A DNA stretch of 64,000 nucleotides from Paraburkholderia bryophila (GTDB lineage: Bacteria; Pseudomonadota; Gammaproteobacteria; Burkholderiales; Burkholderiaceae), in the NCBI RefSeq assembly GCF_003269035.1, contig NZ_QLTK01000002.1, positions 310,001 to 374,000 of the forward strand, in the 5' to 3' direction. Made by a program: the position numbers and the translations under genes. The notes beneath the pieces were generated by a model that was given only the letters and a program-made list of their open reading frames with translations, made no database searches and was not told the DNA's origin. Shown one piece after another: positions 47,095 through 58,789 of the stretch. Every line of letters starts with the position of its first letter. Position 1 is the stretch's first letter.

Positions 47095-48309
47095 TCAATG
47101 CCGCCCGAATAGCCTGCCCAACCGGTCGACGGCTTCTTCCAGCTTCGGATAAGCCGTTGCATATGAAAGCCGGATGTAGTCCTTAGGCGCATGCGTGCCG
47201 AAGTCCATGCCCGGCACCAGCACCACGCCTGCGTCGTGCAGCATCGCTTTGGTCAGCGCGGCGCTGTCGCCGGCAGCCGGATGCGCGACCGTGCGGCAAT
47301 CCGCGTAGACGTAAAACGCGCCGTCGGGCATGACCGGTACTGAAAAGCCCAGCGATTCCAAAGCCGGTGCGATGAAGTCACGCCGGCGCTTGAATTCCAG
47401 CCGACGGCCTTCGTAAATAGCGATGGTGTCCGGCTCGAAGCACGCCAGCGCCGCATGCTGGGCGAGCGCCGACGCGCAGATGAACAGGTTCTGCGCGAGC
47501 TTTTCGAACGCGCCGACCATGCCGGGCGGCACCACCAGCCAGCCGAGCCGCCAGCCGGTCATGTTGAAGTACTTCGAGAAACTGTTGACGGTAATCACGT
47601 CGTCACCGAACGACAGCGCCGACACCGGCTTCGCGTCGTAACTCAAGCCCTGGTAGATTTCGTCGACGATGGTAAAGCCGCCGCGCGAACGCACCGCCTT
47701 GACGATGCGCTCGAGTTCGGCGGGTTCGATCGACGTGCCGGTCGGATTCGACGGCGACGCCAGCAGCACACCACGGGTGCGCTCGTTCCACAGACGTTCG
47801 ACGTCGGCGGCAGTCAGCTGGAAACGCTCGGCAGGACCGCTCGGCACCATGACCGGCTTGCCTTCGGCGGCGATCACGAAATGCCGGTTACACGGATAGC
47901 ATGGGTCGGGCATCAGCACTTCGTCGTCGCGATCGACCAGCGCCGCGCACGCCAGCAGCAACGCCGCGGAAGCGCCGGCCGTGACCACGATCCGCGCCGG
48001 GTCGACGTTCACGCCGTAAAAGTCGGCGTAGTGCGCGGAGATGGCCTCGCGCAGCGCGTGCAGGCCGAGCGCATTGGTGTATTGCGTGACGCCGCGGCGC
48101 AGCGCATTCGCGGCGGCCTCGATGACCGGTTCGGGCGCGGTGAAATCGGGTTCGCCGATTCCCATGTGAATGATGTCGCGCCCGTCGCGCTCCAGCAGCG
48201 CGGCCTCCTTGGCCAATTCCATCACGTAGAAAGGCTGGATGGCGTCGACGCGCGCGGCAAGCCGCACCAGGGGTTCGGTCACGGAGTTCATACGGTCAGT
48301 CAGATCCAT
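47095..48309 (-). CDS. Class I/II pyridoxal-phosphate aminotransferase
   Basis: 404 residues of the aspartate-aminotransferase fold. Conserved MGIGEPDFTAPEPV, the ASPSNPTGT loop, the PLP aspartate in FTIVDEIYQGLSYD and the Schiff-base lysine K246 in NSFSKYFNMTGWRLGW are present. The subgroup (YVMELAKEAALLERDGRDIIH) is commonly annotated simply as aminotransferase; its keto-acid substrate is not readable. An ATG six codons inside (MNSVTEPL) is an alternative start. It lies 79 bp downstream of nusB on the same strand and may be the last gene of the ribBX-ribH-nusB operon. Confidence 0.85.
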   Translation of the reverse strand: MDLTDRMNSVTEPLVRLAARVDAIQPFYVMELAKEAALLERDGRDIIHMGIGEPDFTAPEPVIEAAANALRRGVTQYTNALGLHALREAISAHYADFYGVNVDPARIVVTAGASAALLLACAALVDRDDEVLMPDPCYPCNRHFVIAAEGKPVMVPSGPAERFQLTAADVERLWNERTRGVLLASPSNPTGTSIEPAELERIVKAVRSRGGFTIVDEIYQGLSYDAKPVSALSFGDDVITVNSFSKYFNMTGWRLGWLVVPPGMVGAFEKLAQNLFICASALAQHAALACFEPDTIAIYEGRRLEFKRRRDFIAPALESLGFSVPVMPDGAFYVYADCRTVAHPAAGDSAALTKAMLHDAGVVLVPGMDFGTHAPKDYIRLSYATAYPKLEEAVDRLGRLFGRH

Positions 48310-48388
48310 TCAGAAGCAAAGGCGGTGCAGCGTTCAGCCAACCCGGCACAGGCCGCGACTTTCACCGCAGCCATGTGCCGCGTCCAAC

Positions 48389-48823
48389 TCAAGACTTGCG
48401 GGCCGCTTGCGTTTCAGCCGCGCGCAATTGCGCCGCCAGCTTGTCCAGCACGCCGTTCACGTACTTGTAGCCGTCCGCGCCGCCGAACGTCTTGGCGAGT
48501 TCGACCGCTTCGTTGATGACCACGCGATAGGGAATATCCACATGGTTCTTGAACTCGTACGCGGCCACCAGCAGCACCGCGCGTTCGACCGGCGAGAGCT
48601 GTTCGAGCGGACGGTCGAGACACGGCGCGATATCCACGGAGAGCGCTTCCGAATCGCGGATCACGCCTTGCAGCAGCGCGTTCAGATGTTCATGATCGGC
48701 CTTGTCGTAACCTTGCGCGCCGCGCAGTTGCGCGTCGATTTCGCTGGCGGGCGAACCCGACAGCAGCCACTGGTAAAGCCCCTGCGTGGCCAGTTCGCGG
48801 GAGCGTCGGCGTGCGCTCTTCAT
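48389..48823 (-). CDS. nusB: Transcription antitermination factor NusB
   Basis: 144 residues, all-helical NusB fold: the start [20 protein letters not shown], and the conserved C-terminal half [33 protein letters not shown] plus [11 protein letters not shown]. It binds boxA RNA with NusE in rRNA antitermination. It overlaps ribH by four bases, the common ribH-nusB arrangement. Confidence 0.95.
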   Translation of the reverse strand: MKSARRRSRELATQGLYQWLLSGSPASEIDAQLRGAQGYDKADHEHLNALLQGVIRDSEALSVDIAPCLDRPLEQLSPVERAVLLVAAYEFKNHVDIPYRVVINEAVELAKTFGGADGYKYVNGVLDKLAAQLRAAETQAARKS

Positions 48824-49326
48824 GCCTCTTCCTCTTCTTCGTCTTCCTCTTCGTCGTCGCCGCCGAGTTGTTCGAGCGCGACCGAGAGGTTCGCCATTTC
48901 GACGGCCACGCGCGCTGCGTCACGACCCTTTTCGGTCATGCGGGCGACGGCCTGCTCGTCGTTTTCGGTGGTCAGCACGGCGTTCGCGACCGGAATGCCG
49001 AAGTCCAGACCGATACGCGTGATGCCCGCGCCGCTTTCGTTCGAGACCAGCTCGAAGTGGTACGTCTCGCCGCGAATCACCGCGCCGAGTGCGATCAGCG
49101 CGTCGAATTGCGCGCTTTCGGCGAGCTTTTGCAACGCCAGCGGGATTTCCAGTGCGCCCGGCACGGTGACCAGCAGCACGTCTTCGCCGGTCACGCCGAG
49201 GCGCTCGAGTTCTTCGATGCAGGAGTCGGCGAGGCCGTTGCAAACGGGTTCGTTAAAGCGCGCCTGGACGATGCCGATGCGCAGTCCGTCGCCGTCGAGA
49301 TTCGGTTGGTATTGTCCGATTTCCAT
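48820..49326 (-). CDS. ribH: 6,7-dimethyl-8-ribityllumazine synthase RibH
   Basis: 168 residues. [17 protein letters not shown] at the start, [11 protein letters not shown], and [20 protein letters not shown] with the catalytic histidine identify lumazine synthase. It condenses the ribityl uracil with dihydroxybutanone phosphate. The last 16 residues are almost all acidic ([14 protein letters not shown] type), unlike short homologues. It sits 51 bp after ribBX and overlaps nusB. Confidence 0.95.
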   Translation of the reverse strand: MEIGQYQPNLDGDGLRIGIVQARFNEPVCNGLADSCIEELERLGVTGEDVLLVTVPGALEIPLALQKLAESAQFDALIALGAVIRGETYHFELVSNESGAGITRIGLDFGIPVANAVLTTENDEQAVARMTEKGRDAARVAVEMANLSVALEQLGGDDEEEDEEEEEA

Positions 49327-49377
49327 TGTGAATTCCGTAGTGTTTTGAGTGGGCGCTTATGCGCGAGAGTGGTCGGA

Positions 49378-50511
<1,134 letters not shown>

Positions 50512-50656
50512 GTTGGCGGAGATTTTCGGGAAAGCGCGTATTTTACGCCACGCGCGGTCCCAAGTCGCCATCCGCCGGATGGGATAGGCCATTCGGCCGA
50601 CTTGTGGAAGCCCCGTCGGACCTCCACAATCGGCCGTCAAACACTGACCGAACCGC

Positions 50657-52948
50657 TCAGTGGTCCGTCAGATTCGCCTGCAGCACGGTCAACGCCGTCA
50701 TATTGACGATCCGTCGGACCGTGGAGCTCGAGGTCAGGATGTTCACCGGCGCGTTGACGCCGAGCAGGAACGGACCCACGGCGACATTGCTGCCCGCGCC
50801 GGTTTTGAGCAGGTTGTAGGCAATGTTGCCGGCGTCCACGTTCGGGCAGACCAGCAGGTTGGCCGCGCCCTTGAGCGGCGAGTTGGGCAGAATGCGCAGG
50901 CGCAACGCTTCGTCCAGTGCGCAGTCGCCGTGCATTTCACCGTCCACTTCGAGCTCGGGCGCCTGCTCCCGCACCAGTTCCAGCGCGCGGCGCATCTTCG
51001 CGCCGGAGGCCGCGGCACCCGAGCCGAAGTTCGAGCGCGACAGCAGGGCGGCTTTCGGCGTCAGGTTCAGCCACGCCATCTGTTTGGCCGCGGCGATCGT
51101 GTATTCGGCGATCTGTTCGGCGGTGGGGTCGTCGTTGATATGCGTGTCGACCAGCGCGACCGTGCGCTGGTCGAGCAGCAGAATGTTCATCGCCGCGTAG
51201 GTGCGCGCGCCGGGTTTCTTGCCGATGACTTCGTCCACGAAGCGCAGGTGGTCGTGATATGCGCCGACCGTGCCGCACACCATGCCGTCCGCGTCGCCCA
51301 GGCGCACCATCATCGCGCCGATCAGCGTCAGGCGGCGGCGCGTCTCGACGCGCGCCATTTCCTTCGTGATGCCGTCGCGGCACCTCAATTCCCAGTACGT
51401 CGTCCAGTACTGCGTGAAACGCTCGTCGTACTCGGGATTGGTGACTTCGACGTCCTGGCCGAGCCGCAAGCGCAGCCCGAATTTCTCGATGCGCGCGAGC
51501 AGCACTTCCGGCCGCCCGACCAGGATCGGCCGCGCCAGCTTTTCGTCGACGACCACCTGCACCGCGCGCAATACGCGTTCGTCCTCGCCTTCGGTGAAGA
51601 CGATGCGCGCCTTGCCGCCGTCGCGCACGAATTGCCGTGCGTTCGAGAACAGCGGCTTCATGAACGCGCCCGAGTGGTAGACGAACTGCTGCAACTGCTC
51701 GATATAAGCGTCCAGATCCGGCAGCGGCCGGGTCGCGACGCCGCCTTCCATGGCAGCCCGCGCGACGGCCGGAGCGATCCGGACGATCAGGCGTGGGTCG
51801 AACGGCTTCGGGATCAGGTATTGCGGGCCGAACGCCACGTCGTAGGCGCCGTAGGCGGCCGCGACCACTTCGTTCTGTTCTTCTTCCGCGAGGCCGGCGA
51901 TTGCATGCACGGCGGCAATTTCCATCTCCCGCGTGATGGTGGTGGCGCCCACGTCGAGCGCGCCGCGGAAGATGTACGGGAAGCACAGCACGTTGTTGAC
52001 CTGGTTTGGGTAGTCCGAGCGGCCGGTCGCGATCACGACGTCGTCGCGCGTGGCGTGCGCGAGTTCCGGGAAAATCTCCGGCGTCGGATTGGCGAGCGCG
52101 AGGATCAGCGGCCGCGCGGCCATGGTTTTCAGCATGTCCGCGCTCAGAATGCCGCCCACCGACAGACCGAGGAACACGTCGGCGCCCTCGATCACTTCGG
52201 CCAGTGTGCGCGCCGAGGTTTCCTGCGCGAAGCGCGCCTTGTCCGGGTCCATCAGTGCTTTACGGCCGCGATAGACCACGCCTTCAATATCGGTCGCCCA
52301 GATGTTGTCCACCGGCAGGCCGAGGTCTACCAGCAAATCGAGGCAGGCCAGCGCCGCCGCGCCCGCGCCGGACGTGACGACCTTGACCTCGGCGATGGAT
52401 TTGCCCACCACTTTCAGGCCGTTGATAAATGCGGCCGAGACGGTGATCGCCGTGCCGTGCTGATCGTCGTGGAAAACCGGAATCTTCATGCGCTCGCGCA
52501 GCTTGCGTTCGACGATAAAGCACTCCGGCGCCTTGATGTCTTCGAGGTTGATTCCACCGAAGGTCGGCTCCAGCCCGGCAATGATGTCGACCAGCTTGTC
52601 CGGGTCCGTTTCATTGATCTCGATGTCGAACACGTCGACGCCGGCGAACTTCTTGAACAGCACGCCTTTGCCTTCCATGACCGGCTTGGAGGCCAGCGCG
52701 CCGATATTGCCGAGGCCCAACACCGCGGTGCCGTTGCTGATCACGCCGACCAGGTTGCCGCGCGCGGTGAAGCGATACGCCTGCAGCGGATCGTCCGCGA
52801 TGGCCGTGCAGACGCTGGCGACGCCCGGCGTGTAGGCGAGCGCGAGATCGCGCTGGGTCGCGAGCGGTTTGCTGGCCACCACGGAGATTTTTCCGGGAGT
52901 CGGGAACTCGTGATAGTCGAAAGCGGCTTGCTGGTCGGTCGGGTTCAT
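50657..52948 (-). CDS. maeB: NADP-dependent malic enzyme MaeB with phosphotransacetylase-like domain
   Basis: 763 residues, the standard length for the fused form. Residues 1-430 are malic enzyme: [12 protein letters not shown], the [17 protein letters not shown] cofactor region, and the HDDQHGTAI active-site motif. Residues 430-763 are a phosphate acetyl/butyryltransferase-like domain ([38 protein letters not shown]), usually regulatory and inactive. It decarboxylates malate to pyruvate making NADPH. A LysR-type regulator lies divergently upstream. Confidence 0.95.
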   Translation of the reverse strand: MNPTDQQAAFDYHEFPTPGKISVVASKPLATQRDLALAYTPGVASVCTAIADDPLQAYRFTARGNLVGVISNGTAVLGLGNIGALASKPVMEGKGVLFKKFAGVDVFDIEINETDPDKLVDIIAGLEPTFGGINLEDIKAPECFIVERKLRERMKIPVFHDDQHGTAITVSAAFINGLKVVGKSIAEVKVVTSGAGAAALACLDLLVDLGLPVDNIWATDIEGVVYRGRKALMDPDKARFAQETSARTLAEVIEGADVFLGLSVGGILSADMLKTMAARPLILALANPTPEIFPELAHATRDDVVIATGRSDYPNQVNNVLCFPYIFRGALDVGATTITREMEIAAVHAIAGLAEEEQNEVVAAAYGAYDVAFGPQYLIPKPFDPRLIVRIAPAVARAAMEGGVATRPLPDLDAYIEQLQQFVYHSGAFMKPLFSNARQFVRDGGKARIVFTEGEDERVLRAVQVVVDEKLARPILVGRPEVLLARIEKFGLRLRLGQDVEVTNPEYDERFTQYWTTYWELRCRDGITKEMARVETRRRLTLIGAMMVRLGDADGMVCGTVGAYHDHLRFVDEVIGKKPGARTYAAMNILLLDQRTVALVDTHINDDPTAEQIAEYTIAAAKQMAWLNLTPKAALLSRSNFGSGAAASGAKMRRALELVREQAPELEVDGEMHGDCALDEALRLRILPNSPLKGAANLLVCPNVDAGNIAYNLLKTGAGSNVAVGPFLLGVNAPVNILTSSSTVRRIVNMTALTVLQANLTDH

Positions 52949-53046
52949 GTTTTTCGCCTTGGTGAGCGCCGGGCCGGTCCCGGCGCGATTTGTTAAGGCG
53001 ATTCTAAAGAGCCGTTATAAGGTGTTCATTCTGTTTTAATATCGGT

Positions 53047-53066
53047 CCATCATTTTTTTGTGATGG
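53047..53066. promoter_or_regulatory. Inverted repeat upstream of the LysR-type gene
   Basis: CCATCA / TGATGG with an 8 nt T-rich centre in the maeB-lysR divergent gap. It may be the regulator's binding site. Confidence 0.4.
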
Positions 53067-53092
53067 GTGCGAGCTTGACCCACGACTTTGCG

Positions 53093-54070
53093 ATGACATT
53101 CGAATCGAACGATCTGGTCAGGCGCCTGAGCGCGCGGCTGAAAATGCGGCATCTGGTGCTGTTGCTGCAGATCGAGCAGCACCGGTCGCTCACGCGGGTC
53201 GCCGAGCACATGGCCAGCAGCCAGCCCGCCGTGACCAATGCGCTGGCGGAGCTGGAGAGCATGTTCGGCACGCCGCTGTTCGAGCGCTCGTCGCGCGGCA
53301 TGCTGCCGACCGCGTTGGGCGCGGTGGTGCTCAGGCGCGCCCAGGCCATGGTTCACGACCTCGACCACCTCGCGCGCGATATGCAGGCGGTGGCGTCGGG
53401 GCACGCGGCGCATCTGCACGTCGGGGTGATCCCGTTTATTTCCGGGCAGATGTTGTCGGCAACGTTGCGGCGCCTGCAATCCGGGATGGAGCGGCGCCTG
53501 ACCGTGACGATTCATGAAGGCACCAGCGAGCAGTTGCTCTCGCAACTACACGACCATACCGTCGACATCGTGATCGGCCGGGCGTCGGCGGCCGTGGACC
53601 TATCGCAGGTCGGCTTCGAGGTGCTGTACCAGCAACAGCCCCGGCTGATCGCGAACCGGCGGCTGGCCGCGCAACTGGCGCGCGTGAAGCTCGACTGGAC
53701 CACGCTGCGCACGCTCGACTGGATTCTCGGCGCACCGCAGACGCCGATGCGCGAACAGGTTTCGGATCTGTTTCTCGCCGCGGGCGCGGCGCCGCCTGTG
53801 CCGATGGTGGAGAGTTTTTCGTCCAAGCTGATCGGCGAAATGATTGCGTCGAGTGAAAATGCCGTGTCGATCGTTCCGGCCGATATCGCCGAAGAGTTGG
53901 TCCGAATCGCCGGCGTGGCGATCGTGCCGTATTCGTTTCAGTGGACGCTGCCGCCGATCGCGGTGTTTACCCATTCGCAACGGCCGCGTCCGGAGGCGCT
54001 GACGCTTTTTATCGCGTCGTTGCAGGCGATCTGTGCGCAGACTTACGCGGAGCGGCGGCGGGAGGAGTGA
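53093..54070 (+). CDS. LysR family transcriptional regulator
   Basis: 325 residues from the chosen ATG. N-terminal winged HTH: MRHLVLLLQIEQHRSLTRVAEHM followed by SSQPAVTNALAELESMFGTPLFERSSRGMLPT. The C-terminal part is a LysR substrate-binding domain (HLHVGVIPFISGQMLS...). It resembles GbpR/CatM-like regulators of catabolic genes; the effector is unknown. It is divergent from maeB, so maeB is a candidate target. An in-frame ATG at 53063 inside a palindrome is an alternative start; neither has a strong ribosome site. Confidence 0.85.
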   Translation: MTFESNDLVRRLSARLKMRHLVLLLQIEQHRSLTRVAEHMASSQPAVTNALAELESMFGTPLFERSSRGMLPTALGAVVLRRAQAMVHDLDHLARDMQAVASGHAAHLHVGVIPFISGQMLSATLRRLQSGMERRLTVTIHEGTSEQLLSQLHDHTVDIVIGRASAAVDLSQVGFEVLYQQQPRLIANRRLAAQLARVKLDWTTLRTLDWILGAPQTPMREQVSDLFLAAGAAPPVPMVESFSSKLIGEMIASSENAVSIVPADIAEELVRIAGVAIVPYSFQWTLPPIAVFTHSQRPRPEALTLFIASLQAICAQTYAERRREE

Positions 54071-54243
54071 GTCGGGAAGCCGTTTAGCGTCATTGCGAGA
54101 GTAGCTGCCTTTACAAACCGCTCGCGAGCGGAGCGAAAAGACGGCAATTACCCATGCTATTCGCCGCGTTCGCTGCCTGCGAAGCGGGATATAGTCGGTC
54201 GGCATGGCTGATTCAGCCACCCCTTCTCACGACGGACGTCGAA

Positions 54244-54549
54244 ATGATTCCAATCGGTCTAGCCGCAACGCTGCTCAGCAATGTAGGCAGCGCAATCCGT
54301 TCCGGTCTGTCGCAACTGGCCGGGAACAAGAGTTCCGCGAGCACGTCGGGCGGCAGCCCCAGTCAGCAGCCGACTTTTGCCACGCACCTGAAGGCGGCTA
54401 CCGCGTCGACCGGTACGACGGGAAGTCATCACGGTCACTTGCATGGGAAAGGAATCGTGGTGAGCGCGTCGGCCGATGTCGTGCCGTCGACCTCGCAAGC
54501 GAGCAGCACCAGCGCCGCGGTTGGCAAGAGCATCGATATCAGCGCGTAG
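54244..54549 (+). CDS. 101 aa Ser/Ala/Thr-rich protein, function unknown
   Basis: The N-terminal 26 residues are mildly hydrophobic (MIPIGLAATLLSNVGSAIRSG) and the rest is rich in Ser, Thr, Ala and Gly with a histidine cluster (SHHGHLHGKG) in the middle. No family is recognised. The ribosome site is weak, but the frame and composition differ from neighbours and it ends just before the convergent desulfhydrase-like gene. Confidence is limited. Confidence 0.5.
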   Translation: MIPIGLAATLLSNVGSAIRSGLSQLAGNKSSASTSGGSPSQQPTFATHLKAATASTGTTGSHHGHLHGKGIVVSASADVVPSTSQASSTSAAVGKSIDISA

Positions 54550-54560
54550 GCGTTAAACCG

Positions 54561-55580
54561 TCAGAACTCGCTTCGGTAGGCGAACAGCCCGGGCAGGCCG
54601 CCGGTCATGACGAACAGAATGTTCTGTCCGGCGCGATAGTGTCCGGCGGTGGCGTTTTCCACCAGACCCGCAAAGGCCTTGCCACCGTAGACCGGATCGA
54701 GCAGCAATCCTTCGGTCGACGCCATCAGGCGAACCGCCGCGCGCATCGCCTCGGTTGGGATGCCGTAACCGGCACCGAGTTGGGCTTCGTCGATGGAAAT
54801 CGCGCTGCTGTCCACGCGCAGCGTCGCATTGATGAGTCGAGCCGTCTGGTTCGCTTTATCGAGCGTGGTCGAGCGGGCCTGTTCGGCTTTGCTGTACACA
54901 GTGAACGCGCTCACGAGCGACGGTTCCAGCCCCATCGCTGCCAGGCCGGCGACGAGTCCGGCGTGCATCCCACCGCTGCCGTTGGGAATCACGATGCGAT
55001 CGAACGACACGCCATCCACCTTCGCCTGAGCGACGATTTCAGCCGCACAATCCGCATAGCCCAAACAGCCAACCGGACTCGAACCGCCCAGCGGACAGAC
55101 ATAGACGCGACGGCCTTGCGCGCGCAACTCGTTCGCGCGGTCCTCGGCGAATTGCAGCGCGTTGGCCGAGCCCGGCAAATCGTGCACGCGCGCGTCGAAC
55201 AACGCGTCGAGCAGGATGTTCCCGTTGTCGACGTAGTCGGGATCGTCTCGCGGTACGGCTCGGGTCAGCACCAGTTCGCACTCGAGGCCGACACGCGCAG
55301 CGGCCGCAGCCGTCAGGCGCGCATGATTCGACTGCCGCGCGCCGACGGTAATGATCGTGTCCGCACCGTCTGCCAGTGCCTCGCCGATCAGGAATTCGAG
55401 CTTGCGCAACTTGTTGCCGCCACCGCCCAAGCCGTTCAGATCTTCTCGTTTGACGAACACGTTCACGTCGGCGAGGCGCGCGCTCAGGCGAGGCAGATGT
55501 TGAATCGGCGTCGGCCCTTCGAGAAGGGCGCGACGCGGAAACGTCGACAGATCGAGTGAGGGAGTGGCCGTGTGGGTCAT
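54561..55580 (-). CDS. D-cysteine desulfhydrase / ACC deaminase family PLP enzyme
   Basis: 339 residues of the fold type II family. PLP lysine K57 in NGLGGGGNKLRKLEFL, the GARQSNHARLTAAAAA motif, and the PNGSGGMHAGLVAG phosphate loop are present. Family members split D-cysteine to pyruvate, sulfide and ammonia, or deaminate aminocyclopropane carboxylate; true ACC deaminase residues were not checked in detail, and the general desulfhydrase is the safer call. It begins 8 bp downstream of ribE on the same strand. Confidence 0.83.
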   Translation of the reverse strand: MTHTATPSLDLSTFPRRALLEGPTPIQHLPRLSARLADVNVFVKREDLNGLGGGGNKLRKLEFLIGEALADGADTIITVGARQSNHARLTAAAAARVGLECELVLTRAVPRDDPDYVDNGNILLDALFDARVHDLPGSANALQFAEDRANELRAQGRRVYVCPLGGSSPVGCLGYADCAAEIVAQAKVDGVSFDRIVIPNGSGGMHAGLVAGLAAMGLEPSLVSAFTVYSKAEQARSTTLDKANQTARLINATLRVDSSAISIDEAQLGAGYGIPTEAMRAAVRLMASTEGLLLDPVYGGKAFAGLVENATAGHYRAGQNILFVMTGGLPGLFAYRSEF

Positions 55581-55588
55581 GAGTTTTG

Positions 55589-56197
55589 CTACGTCGACAG
55601 CATCCGCTCCACATACCGCGCAATCAGATCGATCTCCAGATTCACCGCCGACCCTTCGCGCAGATTCTTTAGCGACGTCACCTGCACCGTGTGCGGAATC
55701 AGATTGATCGAAAACTCGCAGCCGTCGTCCCGGTCTTTCACCGAGTTCACCGTCAGGCTCACGCCATTCACCGTGATCGATCCTTTAAACGCCAGGTAGC
55801 GGCCAATCTCACGCGGCGCCAGCACGCGCAGTTCATGCGATTCGCCCACCGGCGCGAAATGCGTGACCGTGCCGAGCCCGTCGACGTGACCGGAAACGAT
55901 ATGGCCGCCCAACCGGTCATGCGCACGCAGCGCCTTCTCGAGATTCACCTCGCCGGTTTCGCCGAGCCCGGCCGTGCAGTTCAGACTTTCGCGCGACACG
56001 TCCACTTCGAAAGAATGCGCGGTCAGTGCGACCACGGTCATGCAGGCGCCCTGGATCGTGATGCTGTCGCCGAGCTGCACGTCGCCGAGATCGAGCCCGC
56101 CGGCTTCGACGTTCAGGCGAACGCCCGCGTCGCCGTCCGTGCCGAGCGGCTTGACTGATTCAATGCGGCCCACTGCCGCGACGATTCCTGTGAACAT
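55589..56197 (-). CDS. ribE: Riboflavin synthase alpha chain RibE
   Basis: 202 residues made of two lumazine-binding repeats: MFTGIVAAVGRIESVKPLG... and the second half starting near GGHIVSGHVDGLGTV. The repeats carry the conserved GDSITIQGACMTVVAL and GSITVNGVSLTVNSV segments. It dismutates two lumazines to riboflavin. It follows ribD by 15 bp. Some databases call this protein RibC. Confidence 0.95.
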   Translation of the reverse strand: MFTGIVAAVGRIESVKPLGTDGDAGVRLNVEAGGLDLGDVQLGDSITIQGACMTVVALTAHSFEVDVSRESLNCTAGLGETGEVNLEKALRAHDRLGGHIVSGHVDGLGTVTHFAPVGESHELRVLAPREIGRYLAFKGSITVNGVSLTVNSVKDRDDGCEFSINLIPHTVQVTSLKNLREGSAVNLEIDLIARYVERMLST

Positions 56198-56212
56198 CGT
56201 GCTAGTCCTCGA

Positions 56213-57370
56213 TCAATTGGTAATGGGTTCAGACGCGGGGTCGGTGCCGGGCTCGCCCGCGCCATGCGGCGTGAAGCGCGCGAGGATCCGCAGGTCGTCG
56301 CCGATCCGGTCGATCGCATGAAAATTCAGTTTGACGCGGCCTTCCAGCGTGTCCGGCGCGCTCAGATTGAACATGCTCATCGAGTCCATGCCGAGCAGGC
56401 TCGGCGCGAGATAGACGAGCAGTTCGTCGACGCAGCCTTCACGCAGTAGCGAGCCGTTCAGCTTGTAACCCGCCTCGACATGCAGTTCGTTCACGTTGCG
56501 CTGGCCAAGTACGTTCAGCACGGCGGGCAGATCGACCTTGCCGGCAGGGTTCGCCAGTTGGACGATCTCGGCGCCGCGATCGCGCAGCGCATTGGCGCGT
56601 TCGGTATGACGCTGATCCAGATTGCCGCAAAAAATCAGCGTGGGCGCGCCGGCCAGAATCTGCGCCTCGGGCGGCACGTCGAGCTGACTGTCGATCAACA
56701 CGCGTTGCGGCTGGCGCGGCGTGTCGACGGCGCGCACGGTCATGCGCGGATTGTCTTCCCTGACGGTGCCGATACCCGTCAGAATCGCCGAAGCCCGGGC
56801 GCGCCACGCGTGACCGTCGGCGCGCGCCGCTTCGCCGGTGATCCACTGACTGACGCCCGAAGGCAAGCCAGTGCGGCCATCCAGCGACGCCGCCACCTTC
56901 ATGCGCACCCATGGGCGGCCACGCGTCATACGCGACACGAAACCGATGTTCAACTCATGCGCTTCCTGCGCCAGCAGTCCGCAACGCACTTCGATCCCGG
57001 CGTCGCGCAGGATCGCGAGGCCGCGGCCGGACACTTGCGGATTGGGATCTTCCATCGCCGCGACCACGCGCGCGACCTGCGCTTCGATCAACGCGTTTGC
57101 GCACGGCGGCGTGCGGCCGAAGTGGCTGCACGGTTCGAGCGTGACGTAGGCGGTGGCGCCGCGCAGATCGTGACCGCGCGAACGCGCGTCTTTCAACGCG
57201 CGGATTTCCGCATGGTCCTGGCCGGCCGGTTGCGTGAAGCCTTCGCCGATCACTTCGCCGTTCTTCACGAGCACGCAGCCGACCCGCGGGTTGGGATCGG
57301 TGGTGTACATGCCGCGCTTCGCCAGAGCGAGCGCGCGTTCCATATGAACGAAGTCGGTTTGCGAGAACAT
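56213..57370 (-). CDS. ribD: Bifunctional diaminohydroxyphosphoribosylaminopyrimidine deaminase / reductase RibD
   Basis: 385 residues. N-terminal deaminase (1-145) with zinc ligands H53-A-E55 and P80-C81...C90 (EPCSHFGRTPPC). C-terminal NADPH reductase (150-370) with RPWVRMKVAASLDGRTG, NPRMTVR and EAGYKLNGSLL. It carries out the second and third steps of riboflavin synthesis. It starts 5 bp after the hemL stop, so hemL-ribD-ribE form one transcript. Confidence 0.95.
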   Translation of the reverse strand: MFSQTDFVHMERALALAKRGMYTTDPNPRVGCVLVKNGEVIGEGFTQPAGQDHAEIRALKDARSRGHDLRGATAYVTLEPCSHFGRTPPCANALIEAQVARVVAAMEDPNPQVSGRGLAILRDAGIEVRCGLLAQEAHELNIGFVSRMTRGRPWVRMKVAASLDGRTGLPSGVSQWITGEAARADGHAWRARASAILTGIGTVREDNPRMTVRAVDTPRQPQRVLIDSQLDVPPEAQILAGAPTLIFCGNLDQRHTERANALRDRGAEIVQLANPAGKVDLPAVLNVLGQRNVNELHVEAGYKLNGSLLREGCVDELLVYLAPSLLGMDSMSMFNLSAPDTLEGRVKLNFHAIDRIGDDLRILARFTPHGAGEPGTDPASEPITN

Positions 57371-57375
57371 CGGGG

Positions 57376-58659
57376 TCAGGCCGCGAGCGAAGCGAACGCG
57401 CCACGCGCCGCGTCGATCGTGGCGTCGATGATCGCGTCGTCGTGAACGATCGACACGAAGCCCGCTTCGTACGCCGACGGCGCGAAGTACACGCCGGCGT
57501 CGAGCATTTTGTGGAAGAACGCGTTGAAGCGCGGCACGTCGCTCTTCGTCACTTCGGCGAAGCTTGCGGGAATCGCGTCGGCGAAATAGAGGCCGAACAT
57601 GCCGCCGAGCGAATCGGCCGCGAACGGCACGCCGGCTTCCCGCGCGACCTTCGCCAGACCTTGCGCGAGGCGCGCGGTGCGGGCGGTGAGCGTGTCGTAA
57701 AAGCCCGGCGCCTGGATCAGTTGCAAGGTTTTCAGGCCCGCGGCGACCGCGATCGGATTGCCCGACAGCGTGCCCGCCTGATAGACGCCGCCGAGCGGCG
57801 CGAGGTGCGCCATGATGTCGCGCCGGCCACCGAACGCGGCTGCCGGCATGCCGCCGCCGATCACCTTGCCCAGACACGTCAGGTCCGGCGTGATGCCGTA
57901 CACCTGTTGCGCGCCGCCCAGCGCGACGCGGAAACCGCACATCACTTCGTCGAAAATCAGCACGGCGCCGTATTCGCTGCAGAGGCGCCGCAAGGTTTGC
58001 AGGAATTCCGGCGTGGCGCGCACGAGGTTCATGTTGCCCGCCACCGGCTCGACGATCACCGAAGCAATCTCATTGCCGAACGCCTTGAACGCTTCTTCGA
58101 GTTCCGCGACGTTGTTGTATTCGAGCACCGTGGTGTGCTTGGCGATGTCGGCCGGCACGCCCGCCGAAGTCGGGTTGCCGAACGTCAGCAGACCCGAGCC
58201 GGCCTTGACCAGCAGGCTGTCCGCGTGACCGTGGTAGCAGCCCTCGAATTTGACGATGCGGCTGCGATCCGTGAAGCCGCGCGCGAGACGCAGCGCGCTC
58301 ATGGTGGCTTCCGTGCCGCTCGACACCATCCGCACCTGTTCGATGGACGGCACCAGCTTGCAGATTTCCTCGGCGATCTCGACTTCGGACTCGGTCGGCG
58401 CGCCGAACGAGAAGCCGTTGCCCAGCACGCGCTGGACCGCGTCGAGCACCTCGGGGTGGACGTGGCCGAGAATCATCGGGCCCCACGAGCCGATGTAGTC
58501 GATATAGCGCCGGCCGTCCGCGTCCCAGAAGTACGGGCCTTGCGCGCGCTCGATAAAACGCGGCGTGCCGCCGACCGAGCGGAACGCGCGAACCGGCGAA
58601 TTCACGCCGCCGGGGATGGTACGTTGCGCGCGTTCGAAGAGGGTTTCGTTGTTGGACAT
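57376..58659 (-). CDS. hemL: Glutamate-1-semialdehyde 2,1-aminomutase HemL
   Basis: 427 residues. Class III aminotransferase fold with the N-terminal [19 protein letters not shown] signature, [34 protein letters not shown] and Schiff-base lysine K265 in [16 protein letters not shown]. It makes 5-aminolevulinate in the C5 heme pathway. The ATG at 58659 follows the family start [11 protein letters not shown]. Confidence 0.96.
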   Translation of the reverse strand: MSNNETLFERAQRTIPGGVNSPVRAFRSVGGTPRFIERAQGPYFWDADGRRYIDYIGSWGPMILGHVHPEVLDAVQRVLGNGFSFGAPTESEVEIAEEICKLVPSIEQVRMVSSGTEATMSALRLARGFTDRSRIVKFEGCYHGHADSLLVKAGSGLLTFGNPTSAGVPADIAKHTTVLEYNNVAELEEAFKAFGNEIASVIVEPVAGNMNLVRATPEFLQTLRRLCSEYGAVLIFDEVMCGFRVALGGAQQVYGITPDLTCLGKVIGGGMPAAAFGGRRDIMAHLAPLGGVYQAGTLSGNPIAVAAGLKTLQLIQAPGFYDTLTARTARLAQGLAKVAREAGVPFAADSLGGMFGLYFADAIPASFAEVTKSDVPRFNAFFHKMLDAGVYFAPSAYEAGFVSIVHDDAIIDATIDAARGAFASLAA

Positions 58660-58789
58660 GGCGATAGCTGGAAAGAGGTTGCGCAGCGGCGCGGGTTGCC
58701 GGAAGGCGGTTCGCACGGCGCTGGGATCGGTGAGGAAATTGTACCGGAGTCAGCGTGAAGCGGCTTTGCGGCTGGCCATGTCCACGCGC

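Noticed and set aside
50660..52996. Very long plus-strand open frame opposite maeB
   Set aside because: It is an antisense shadow caused by GC-rich codons; the product is a biased Arg/His/Gln-rich sequence with no domain, while the minus strand encodes a clear malic enzyme.
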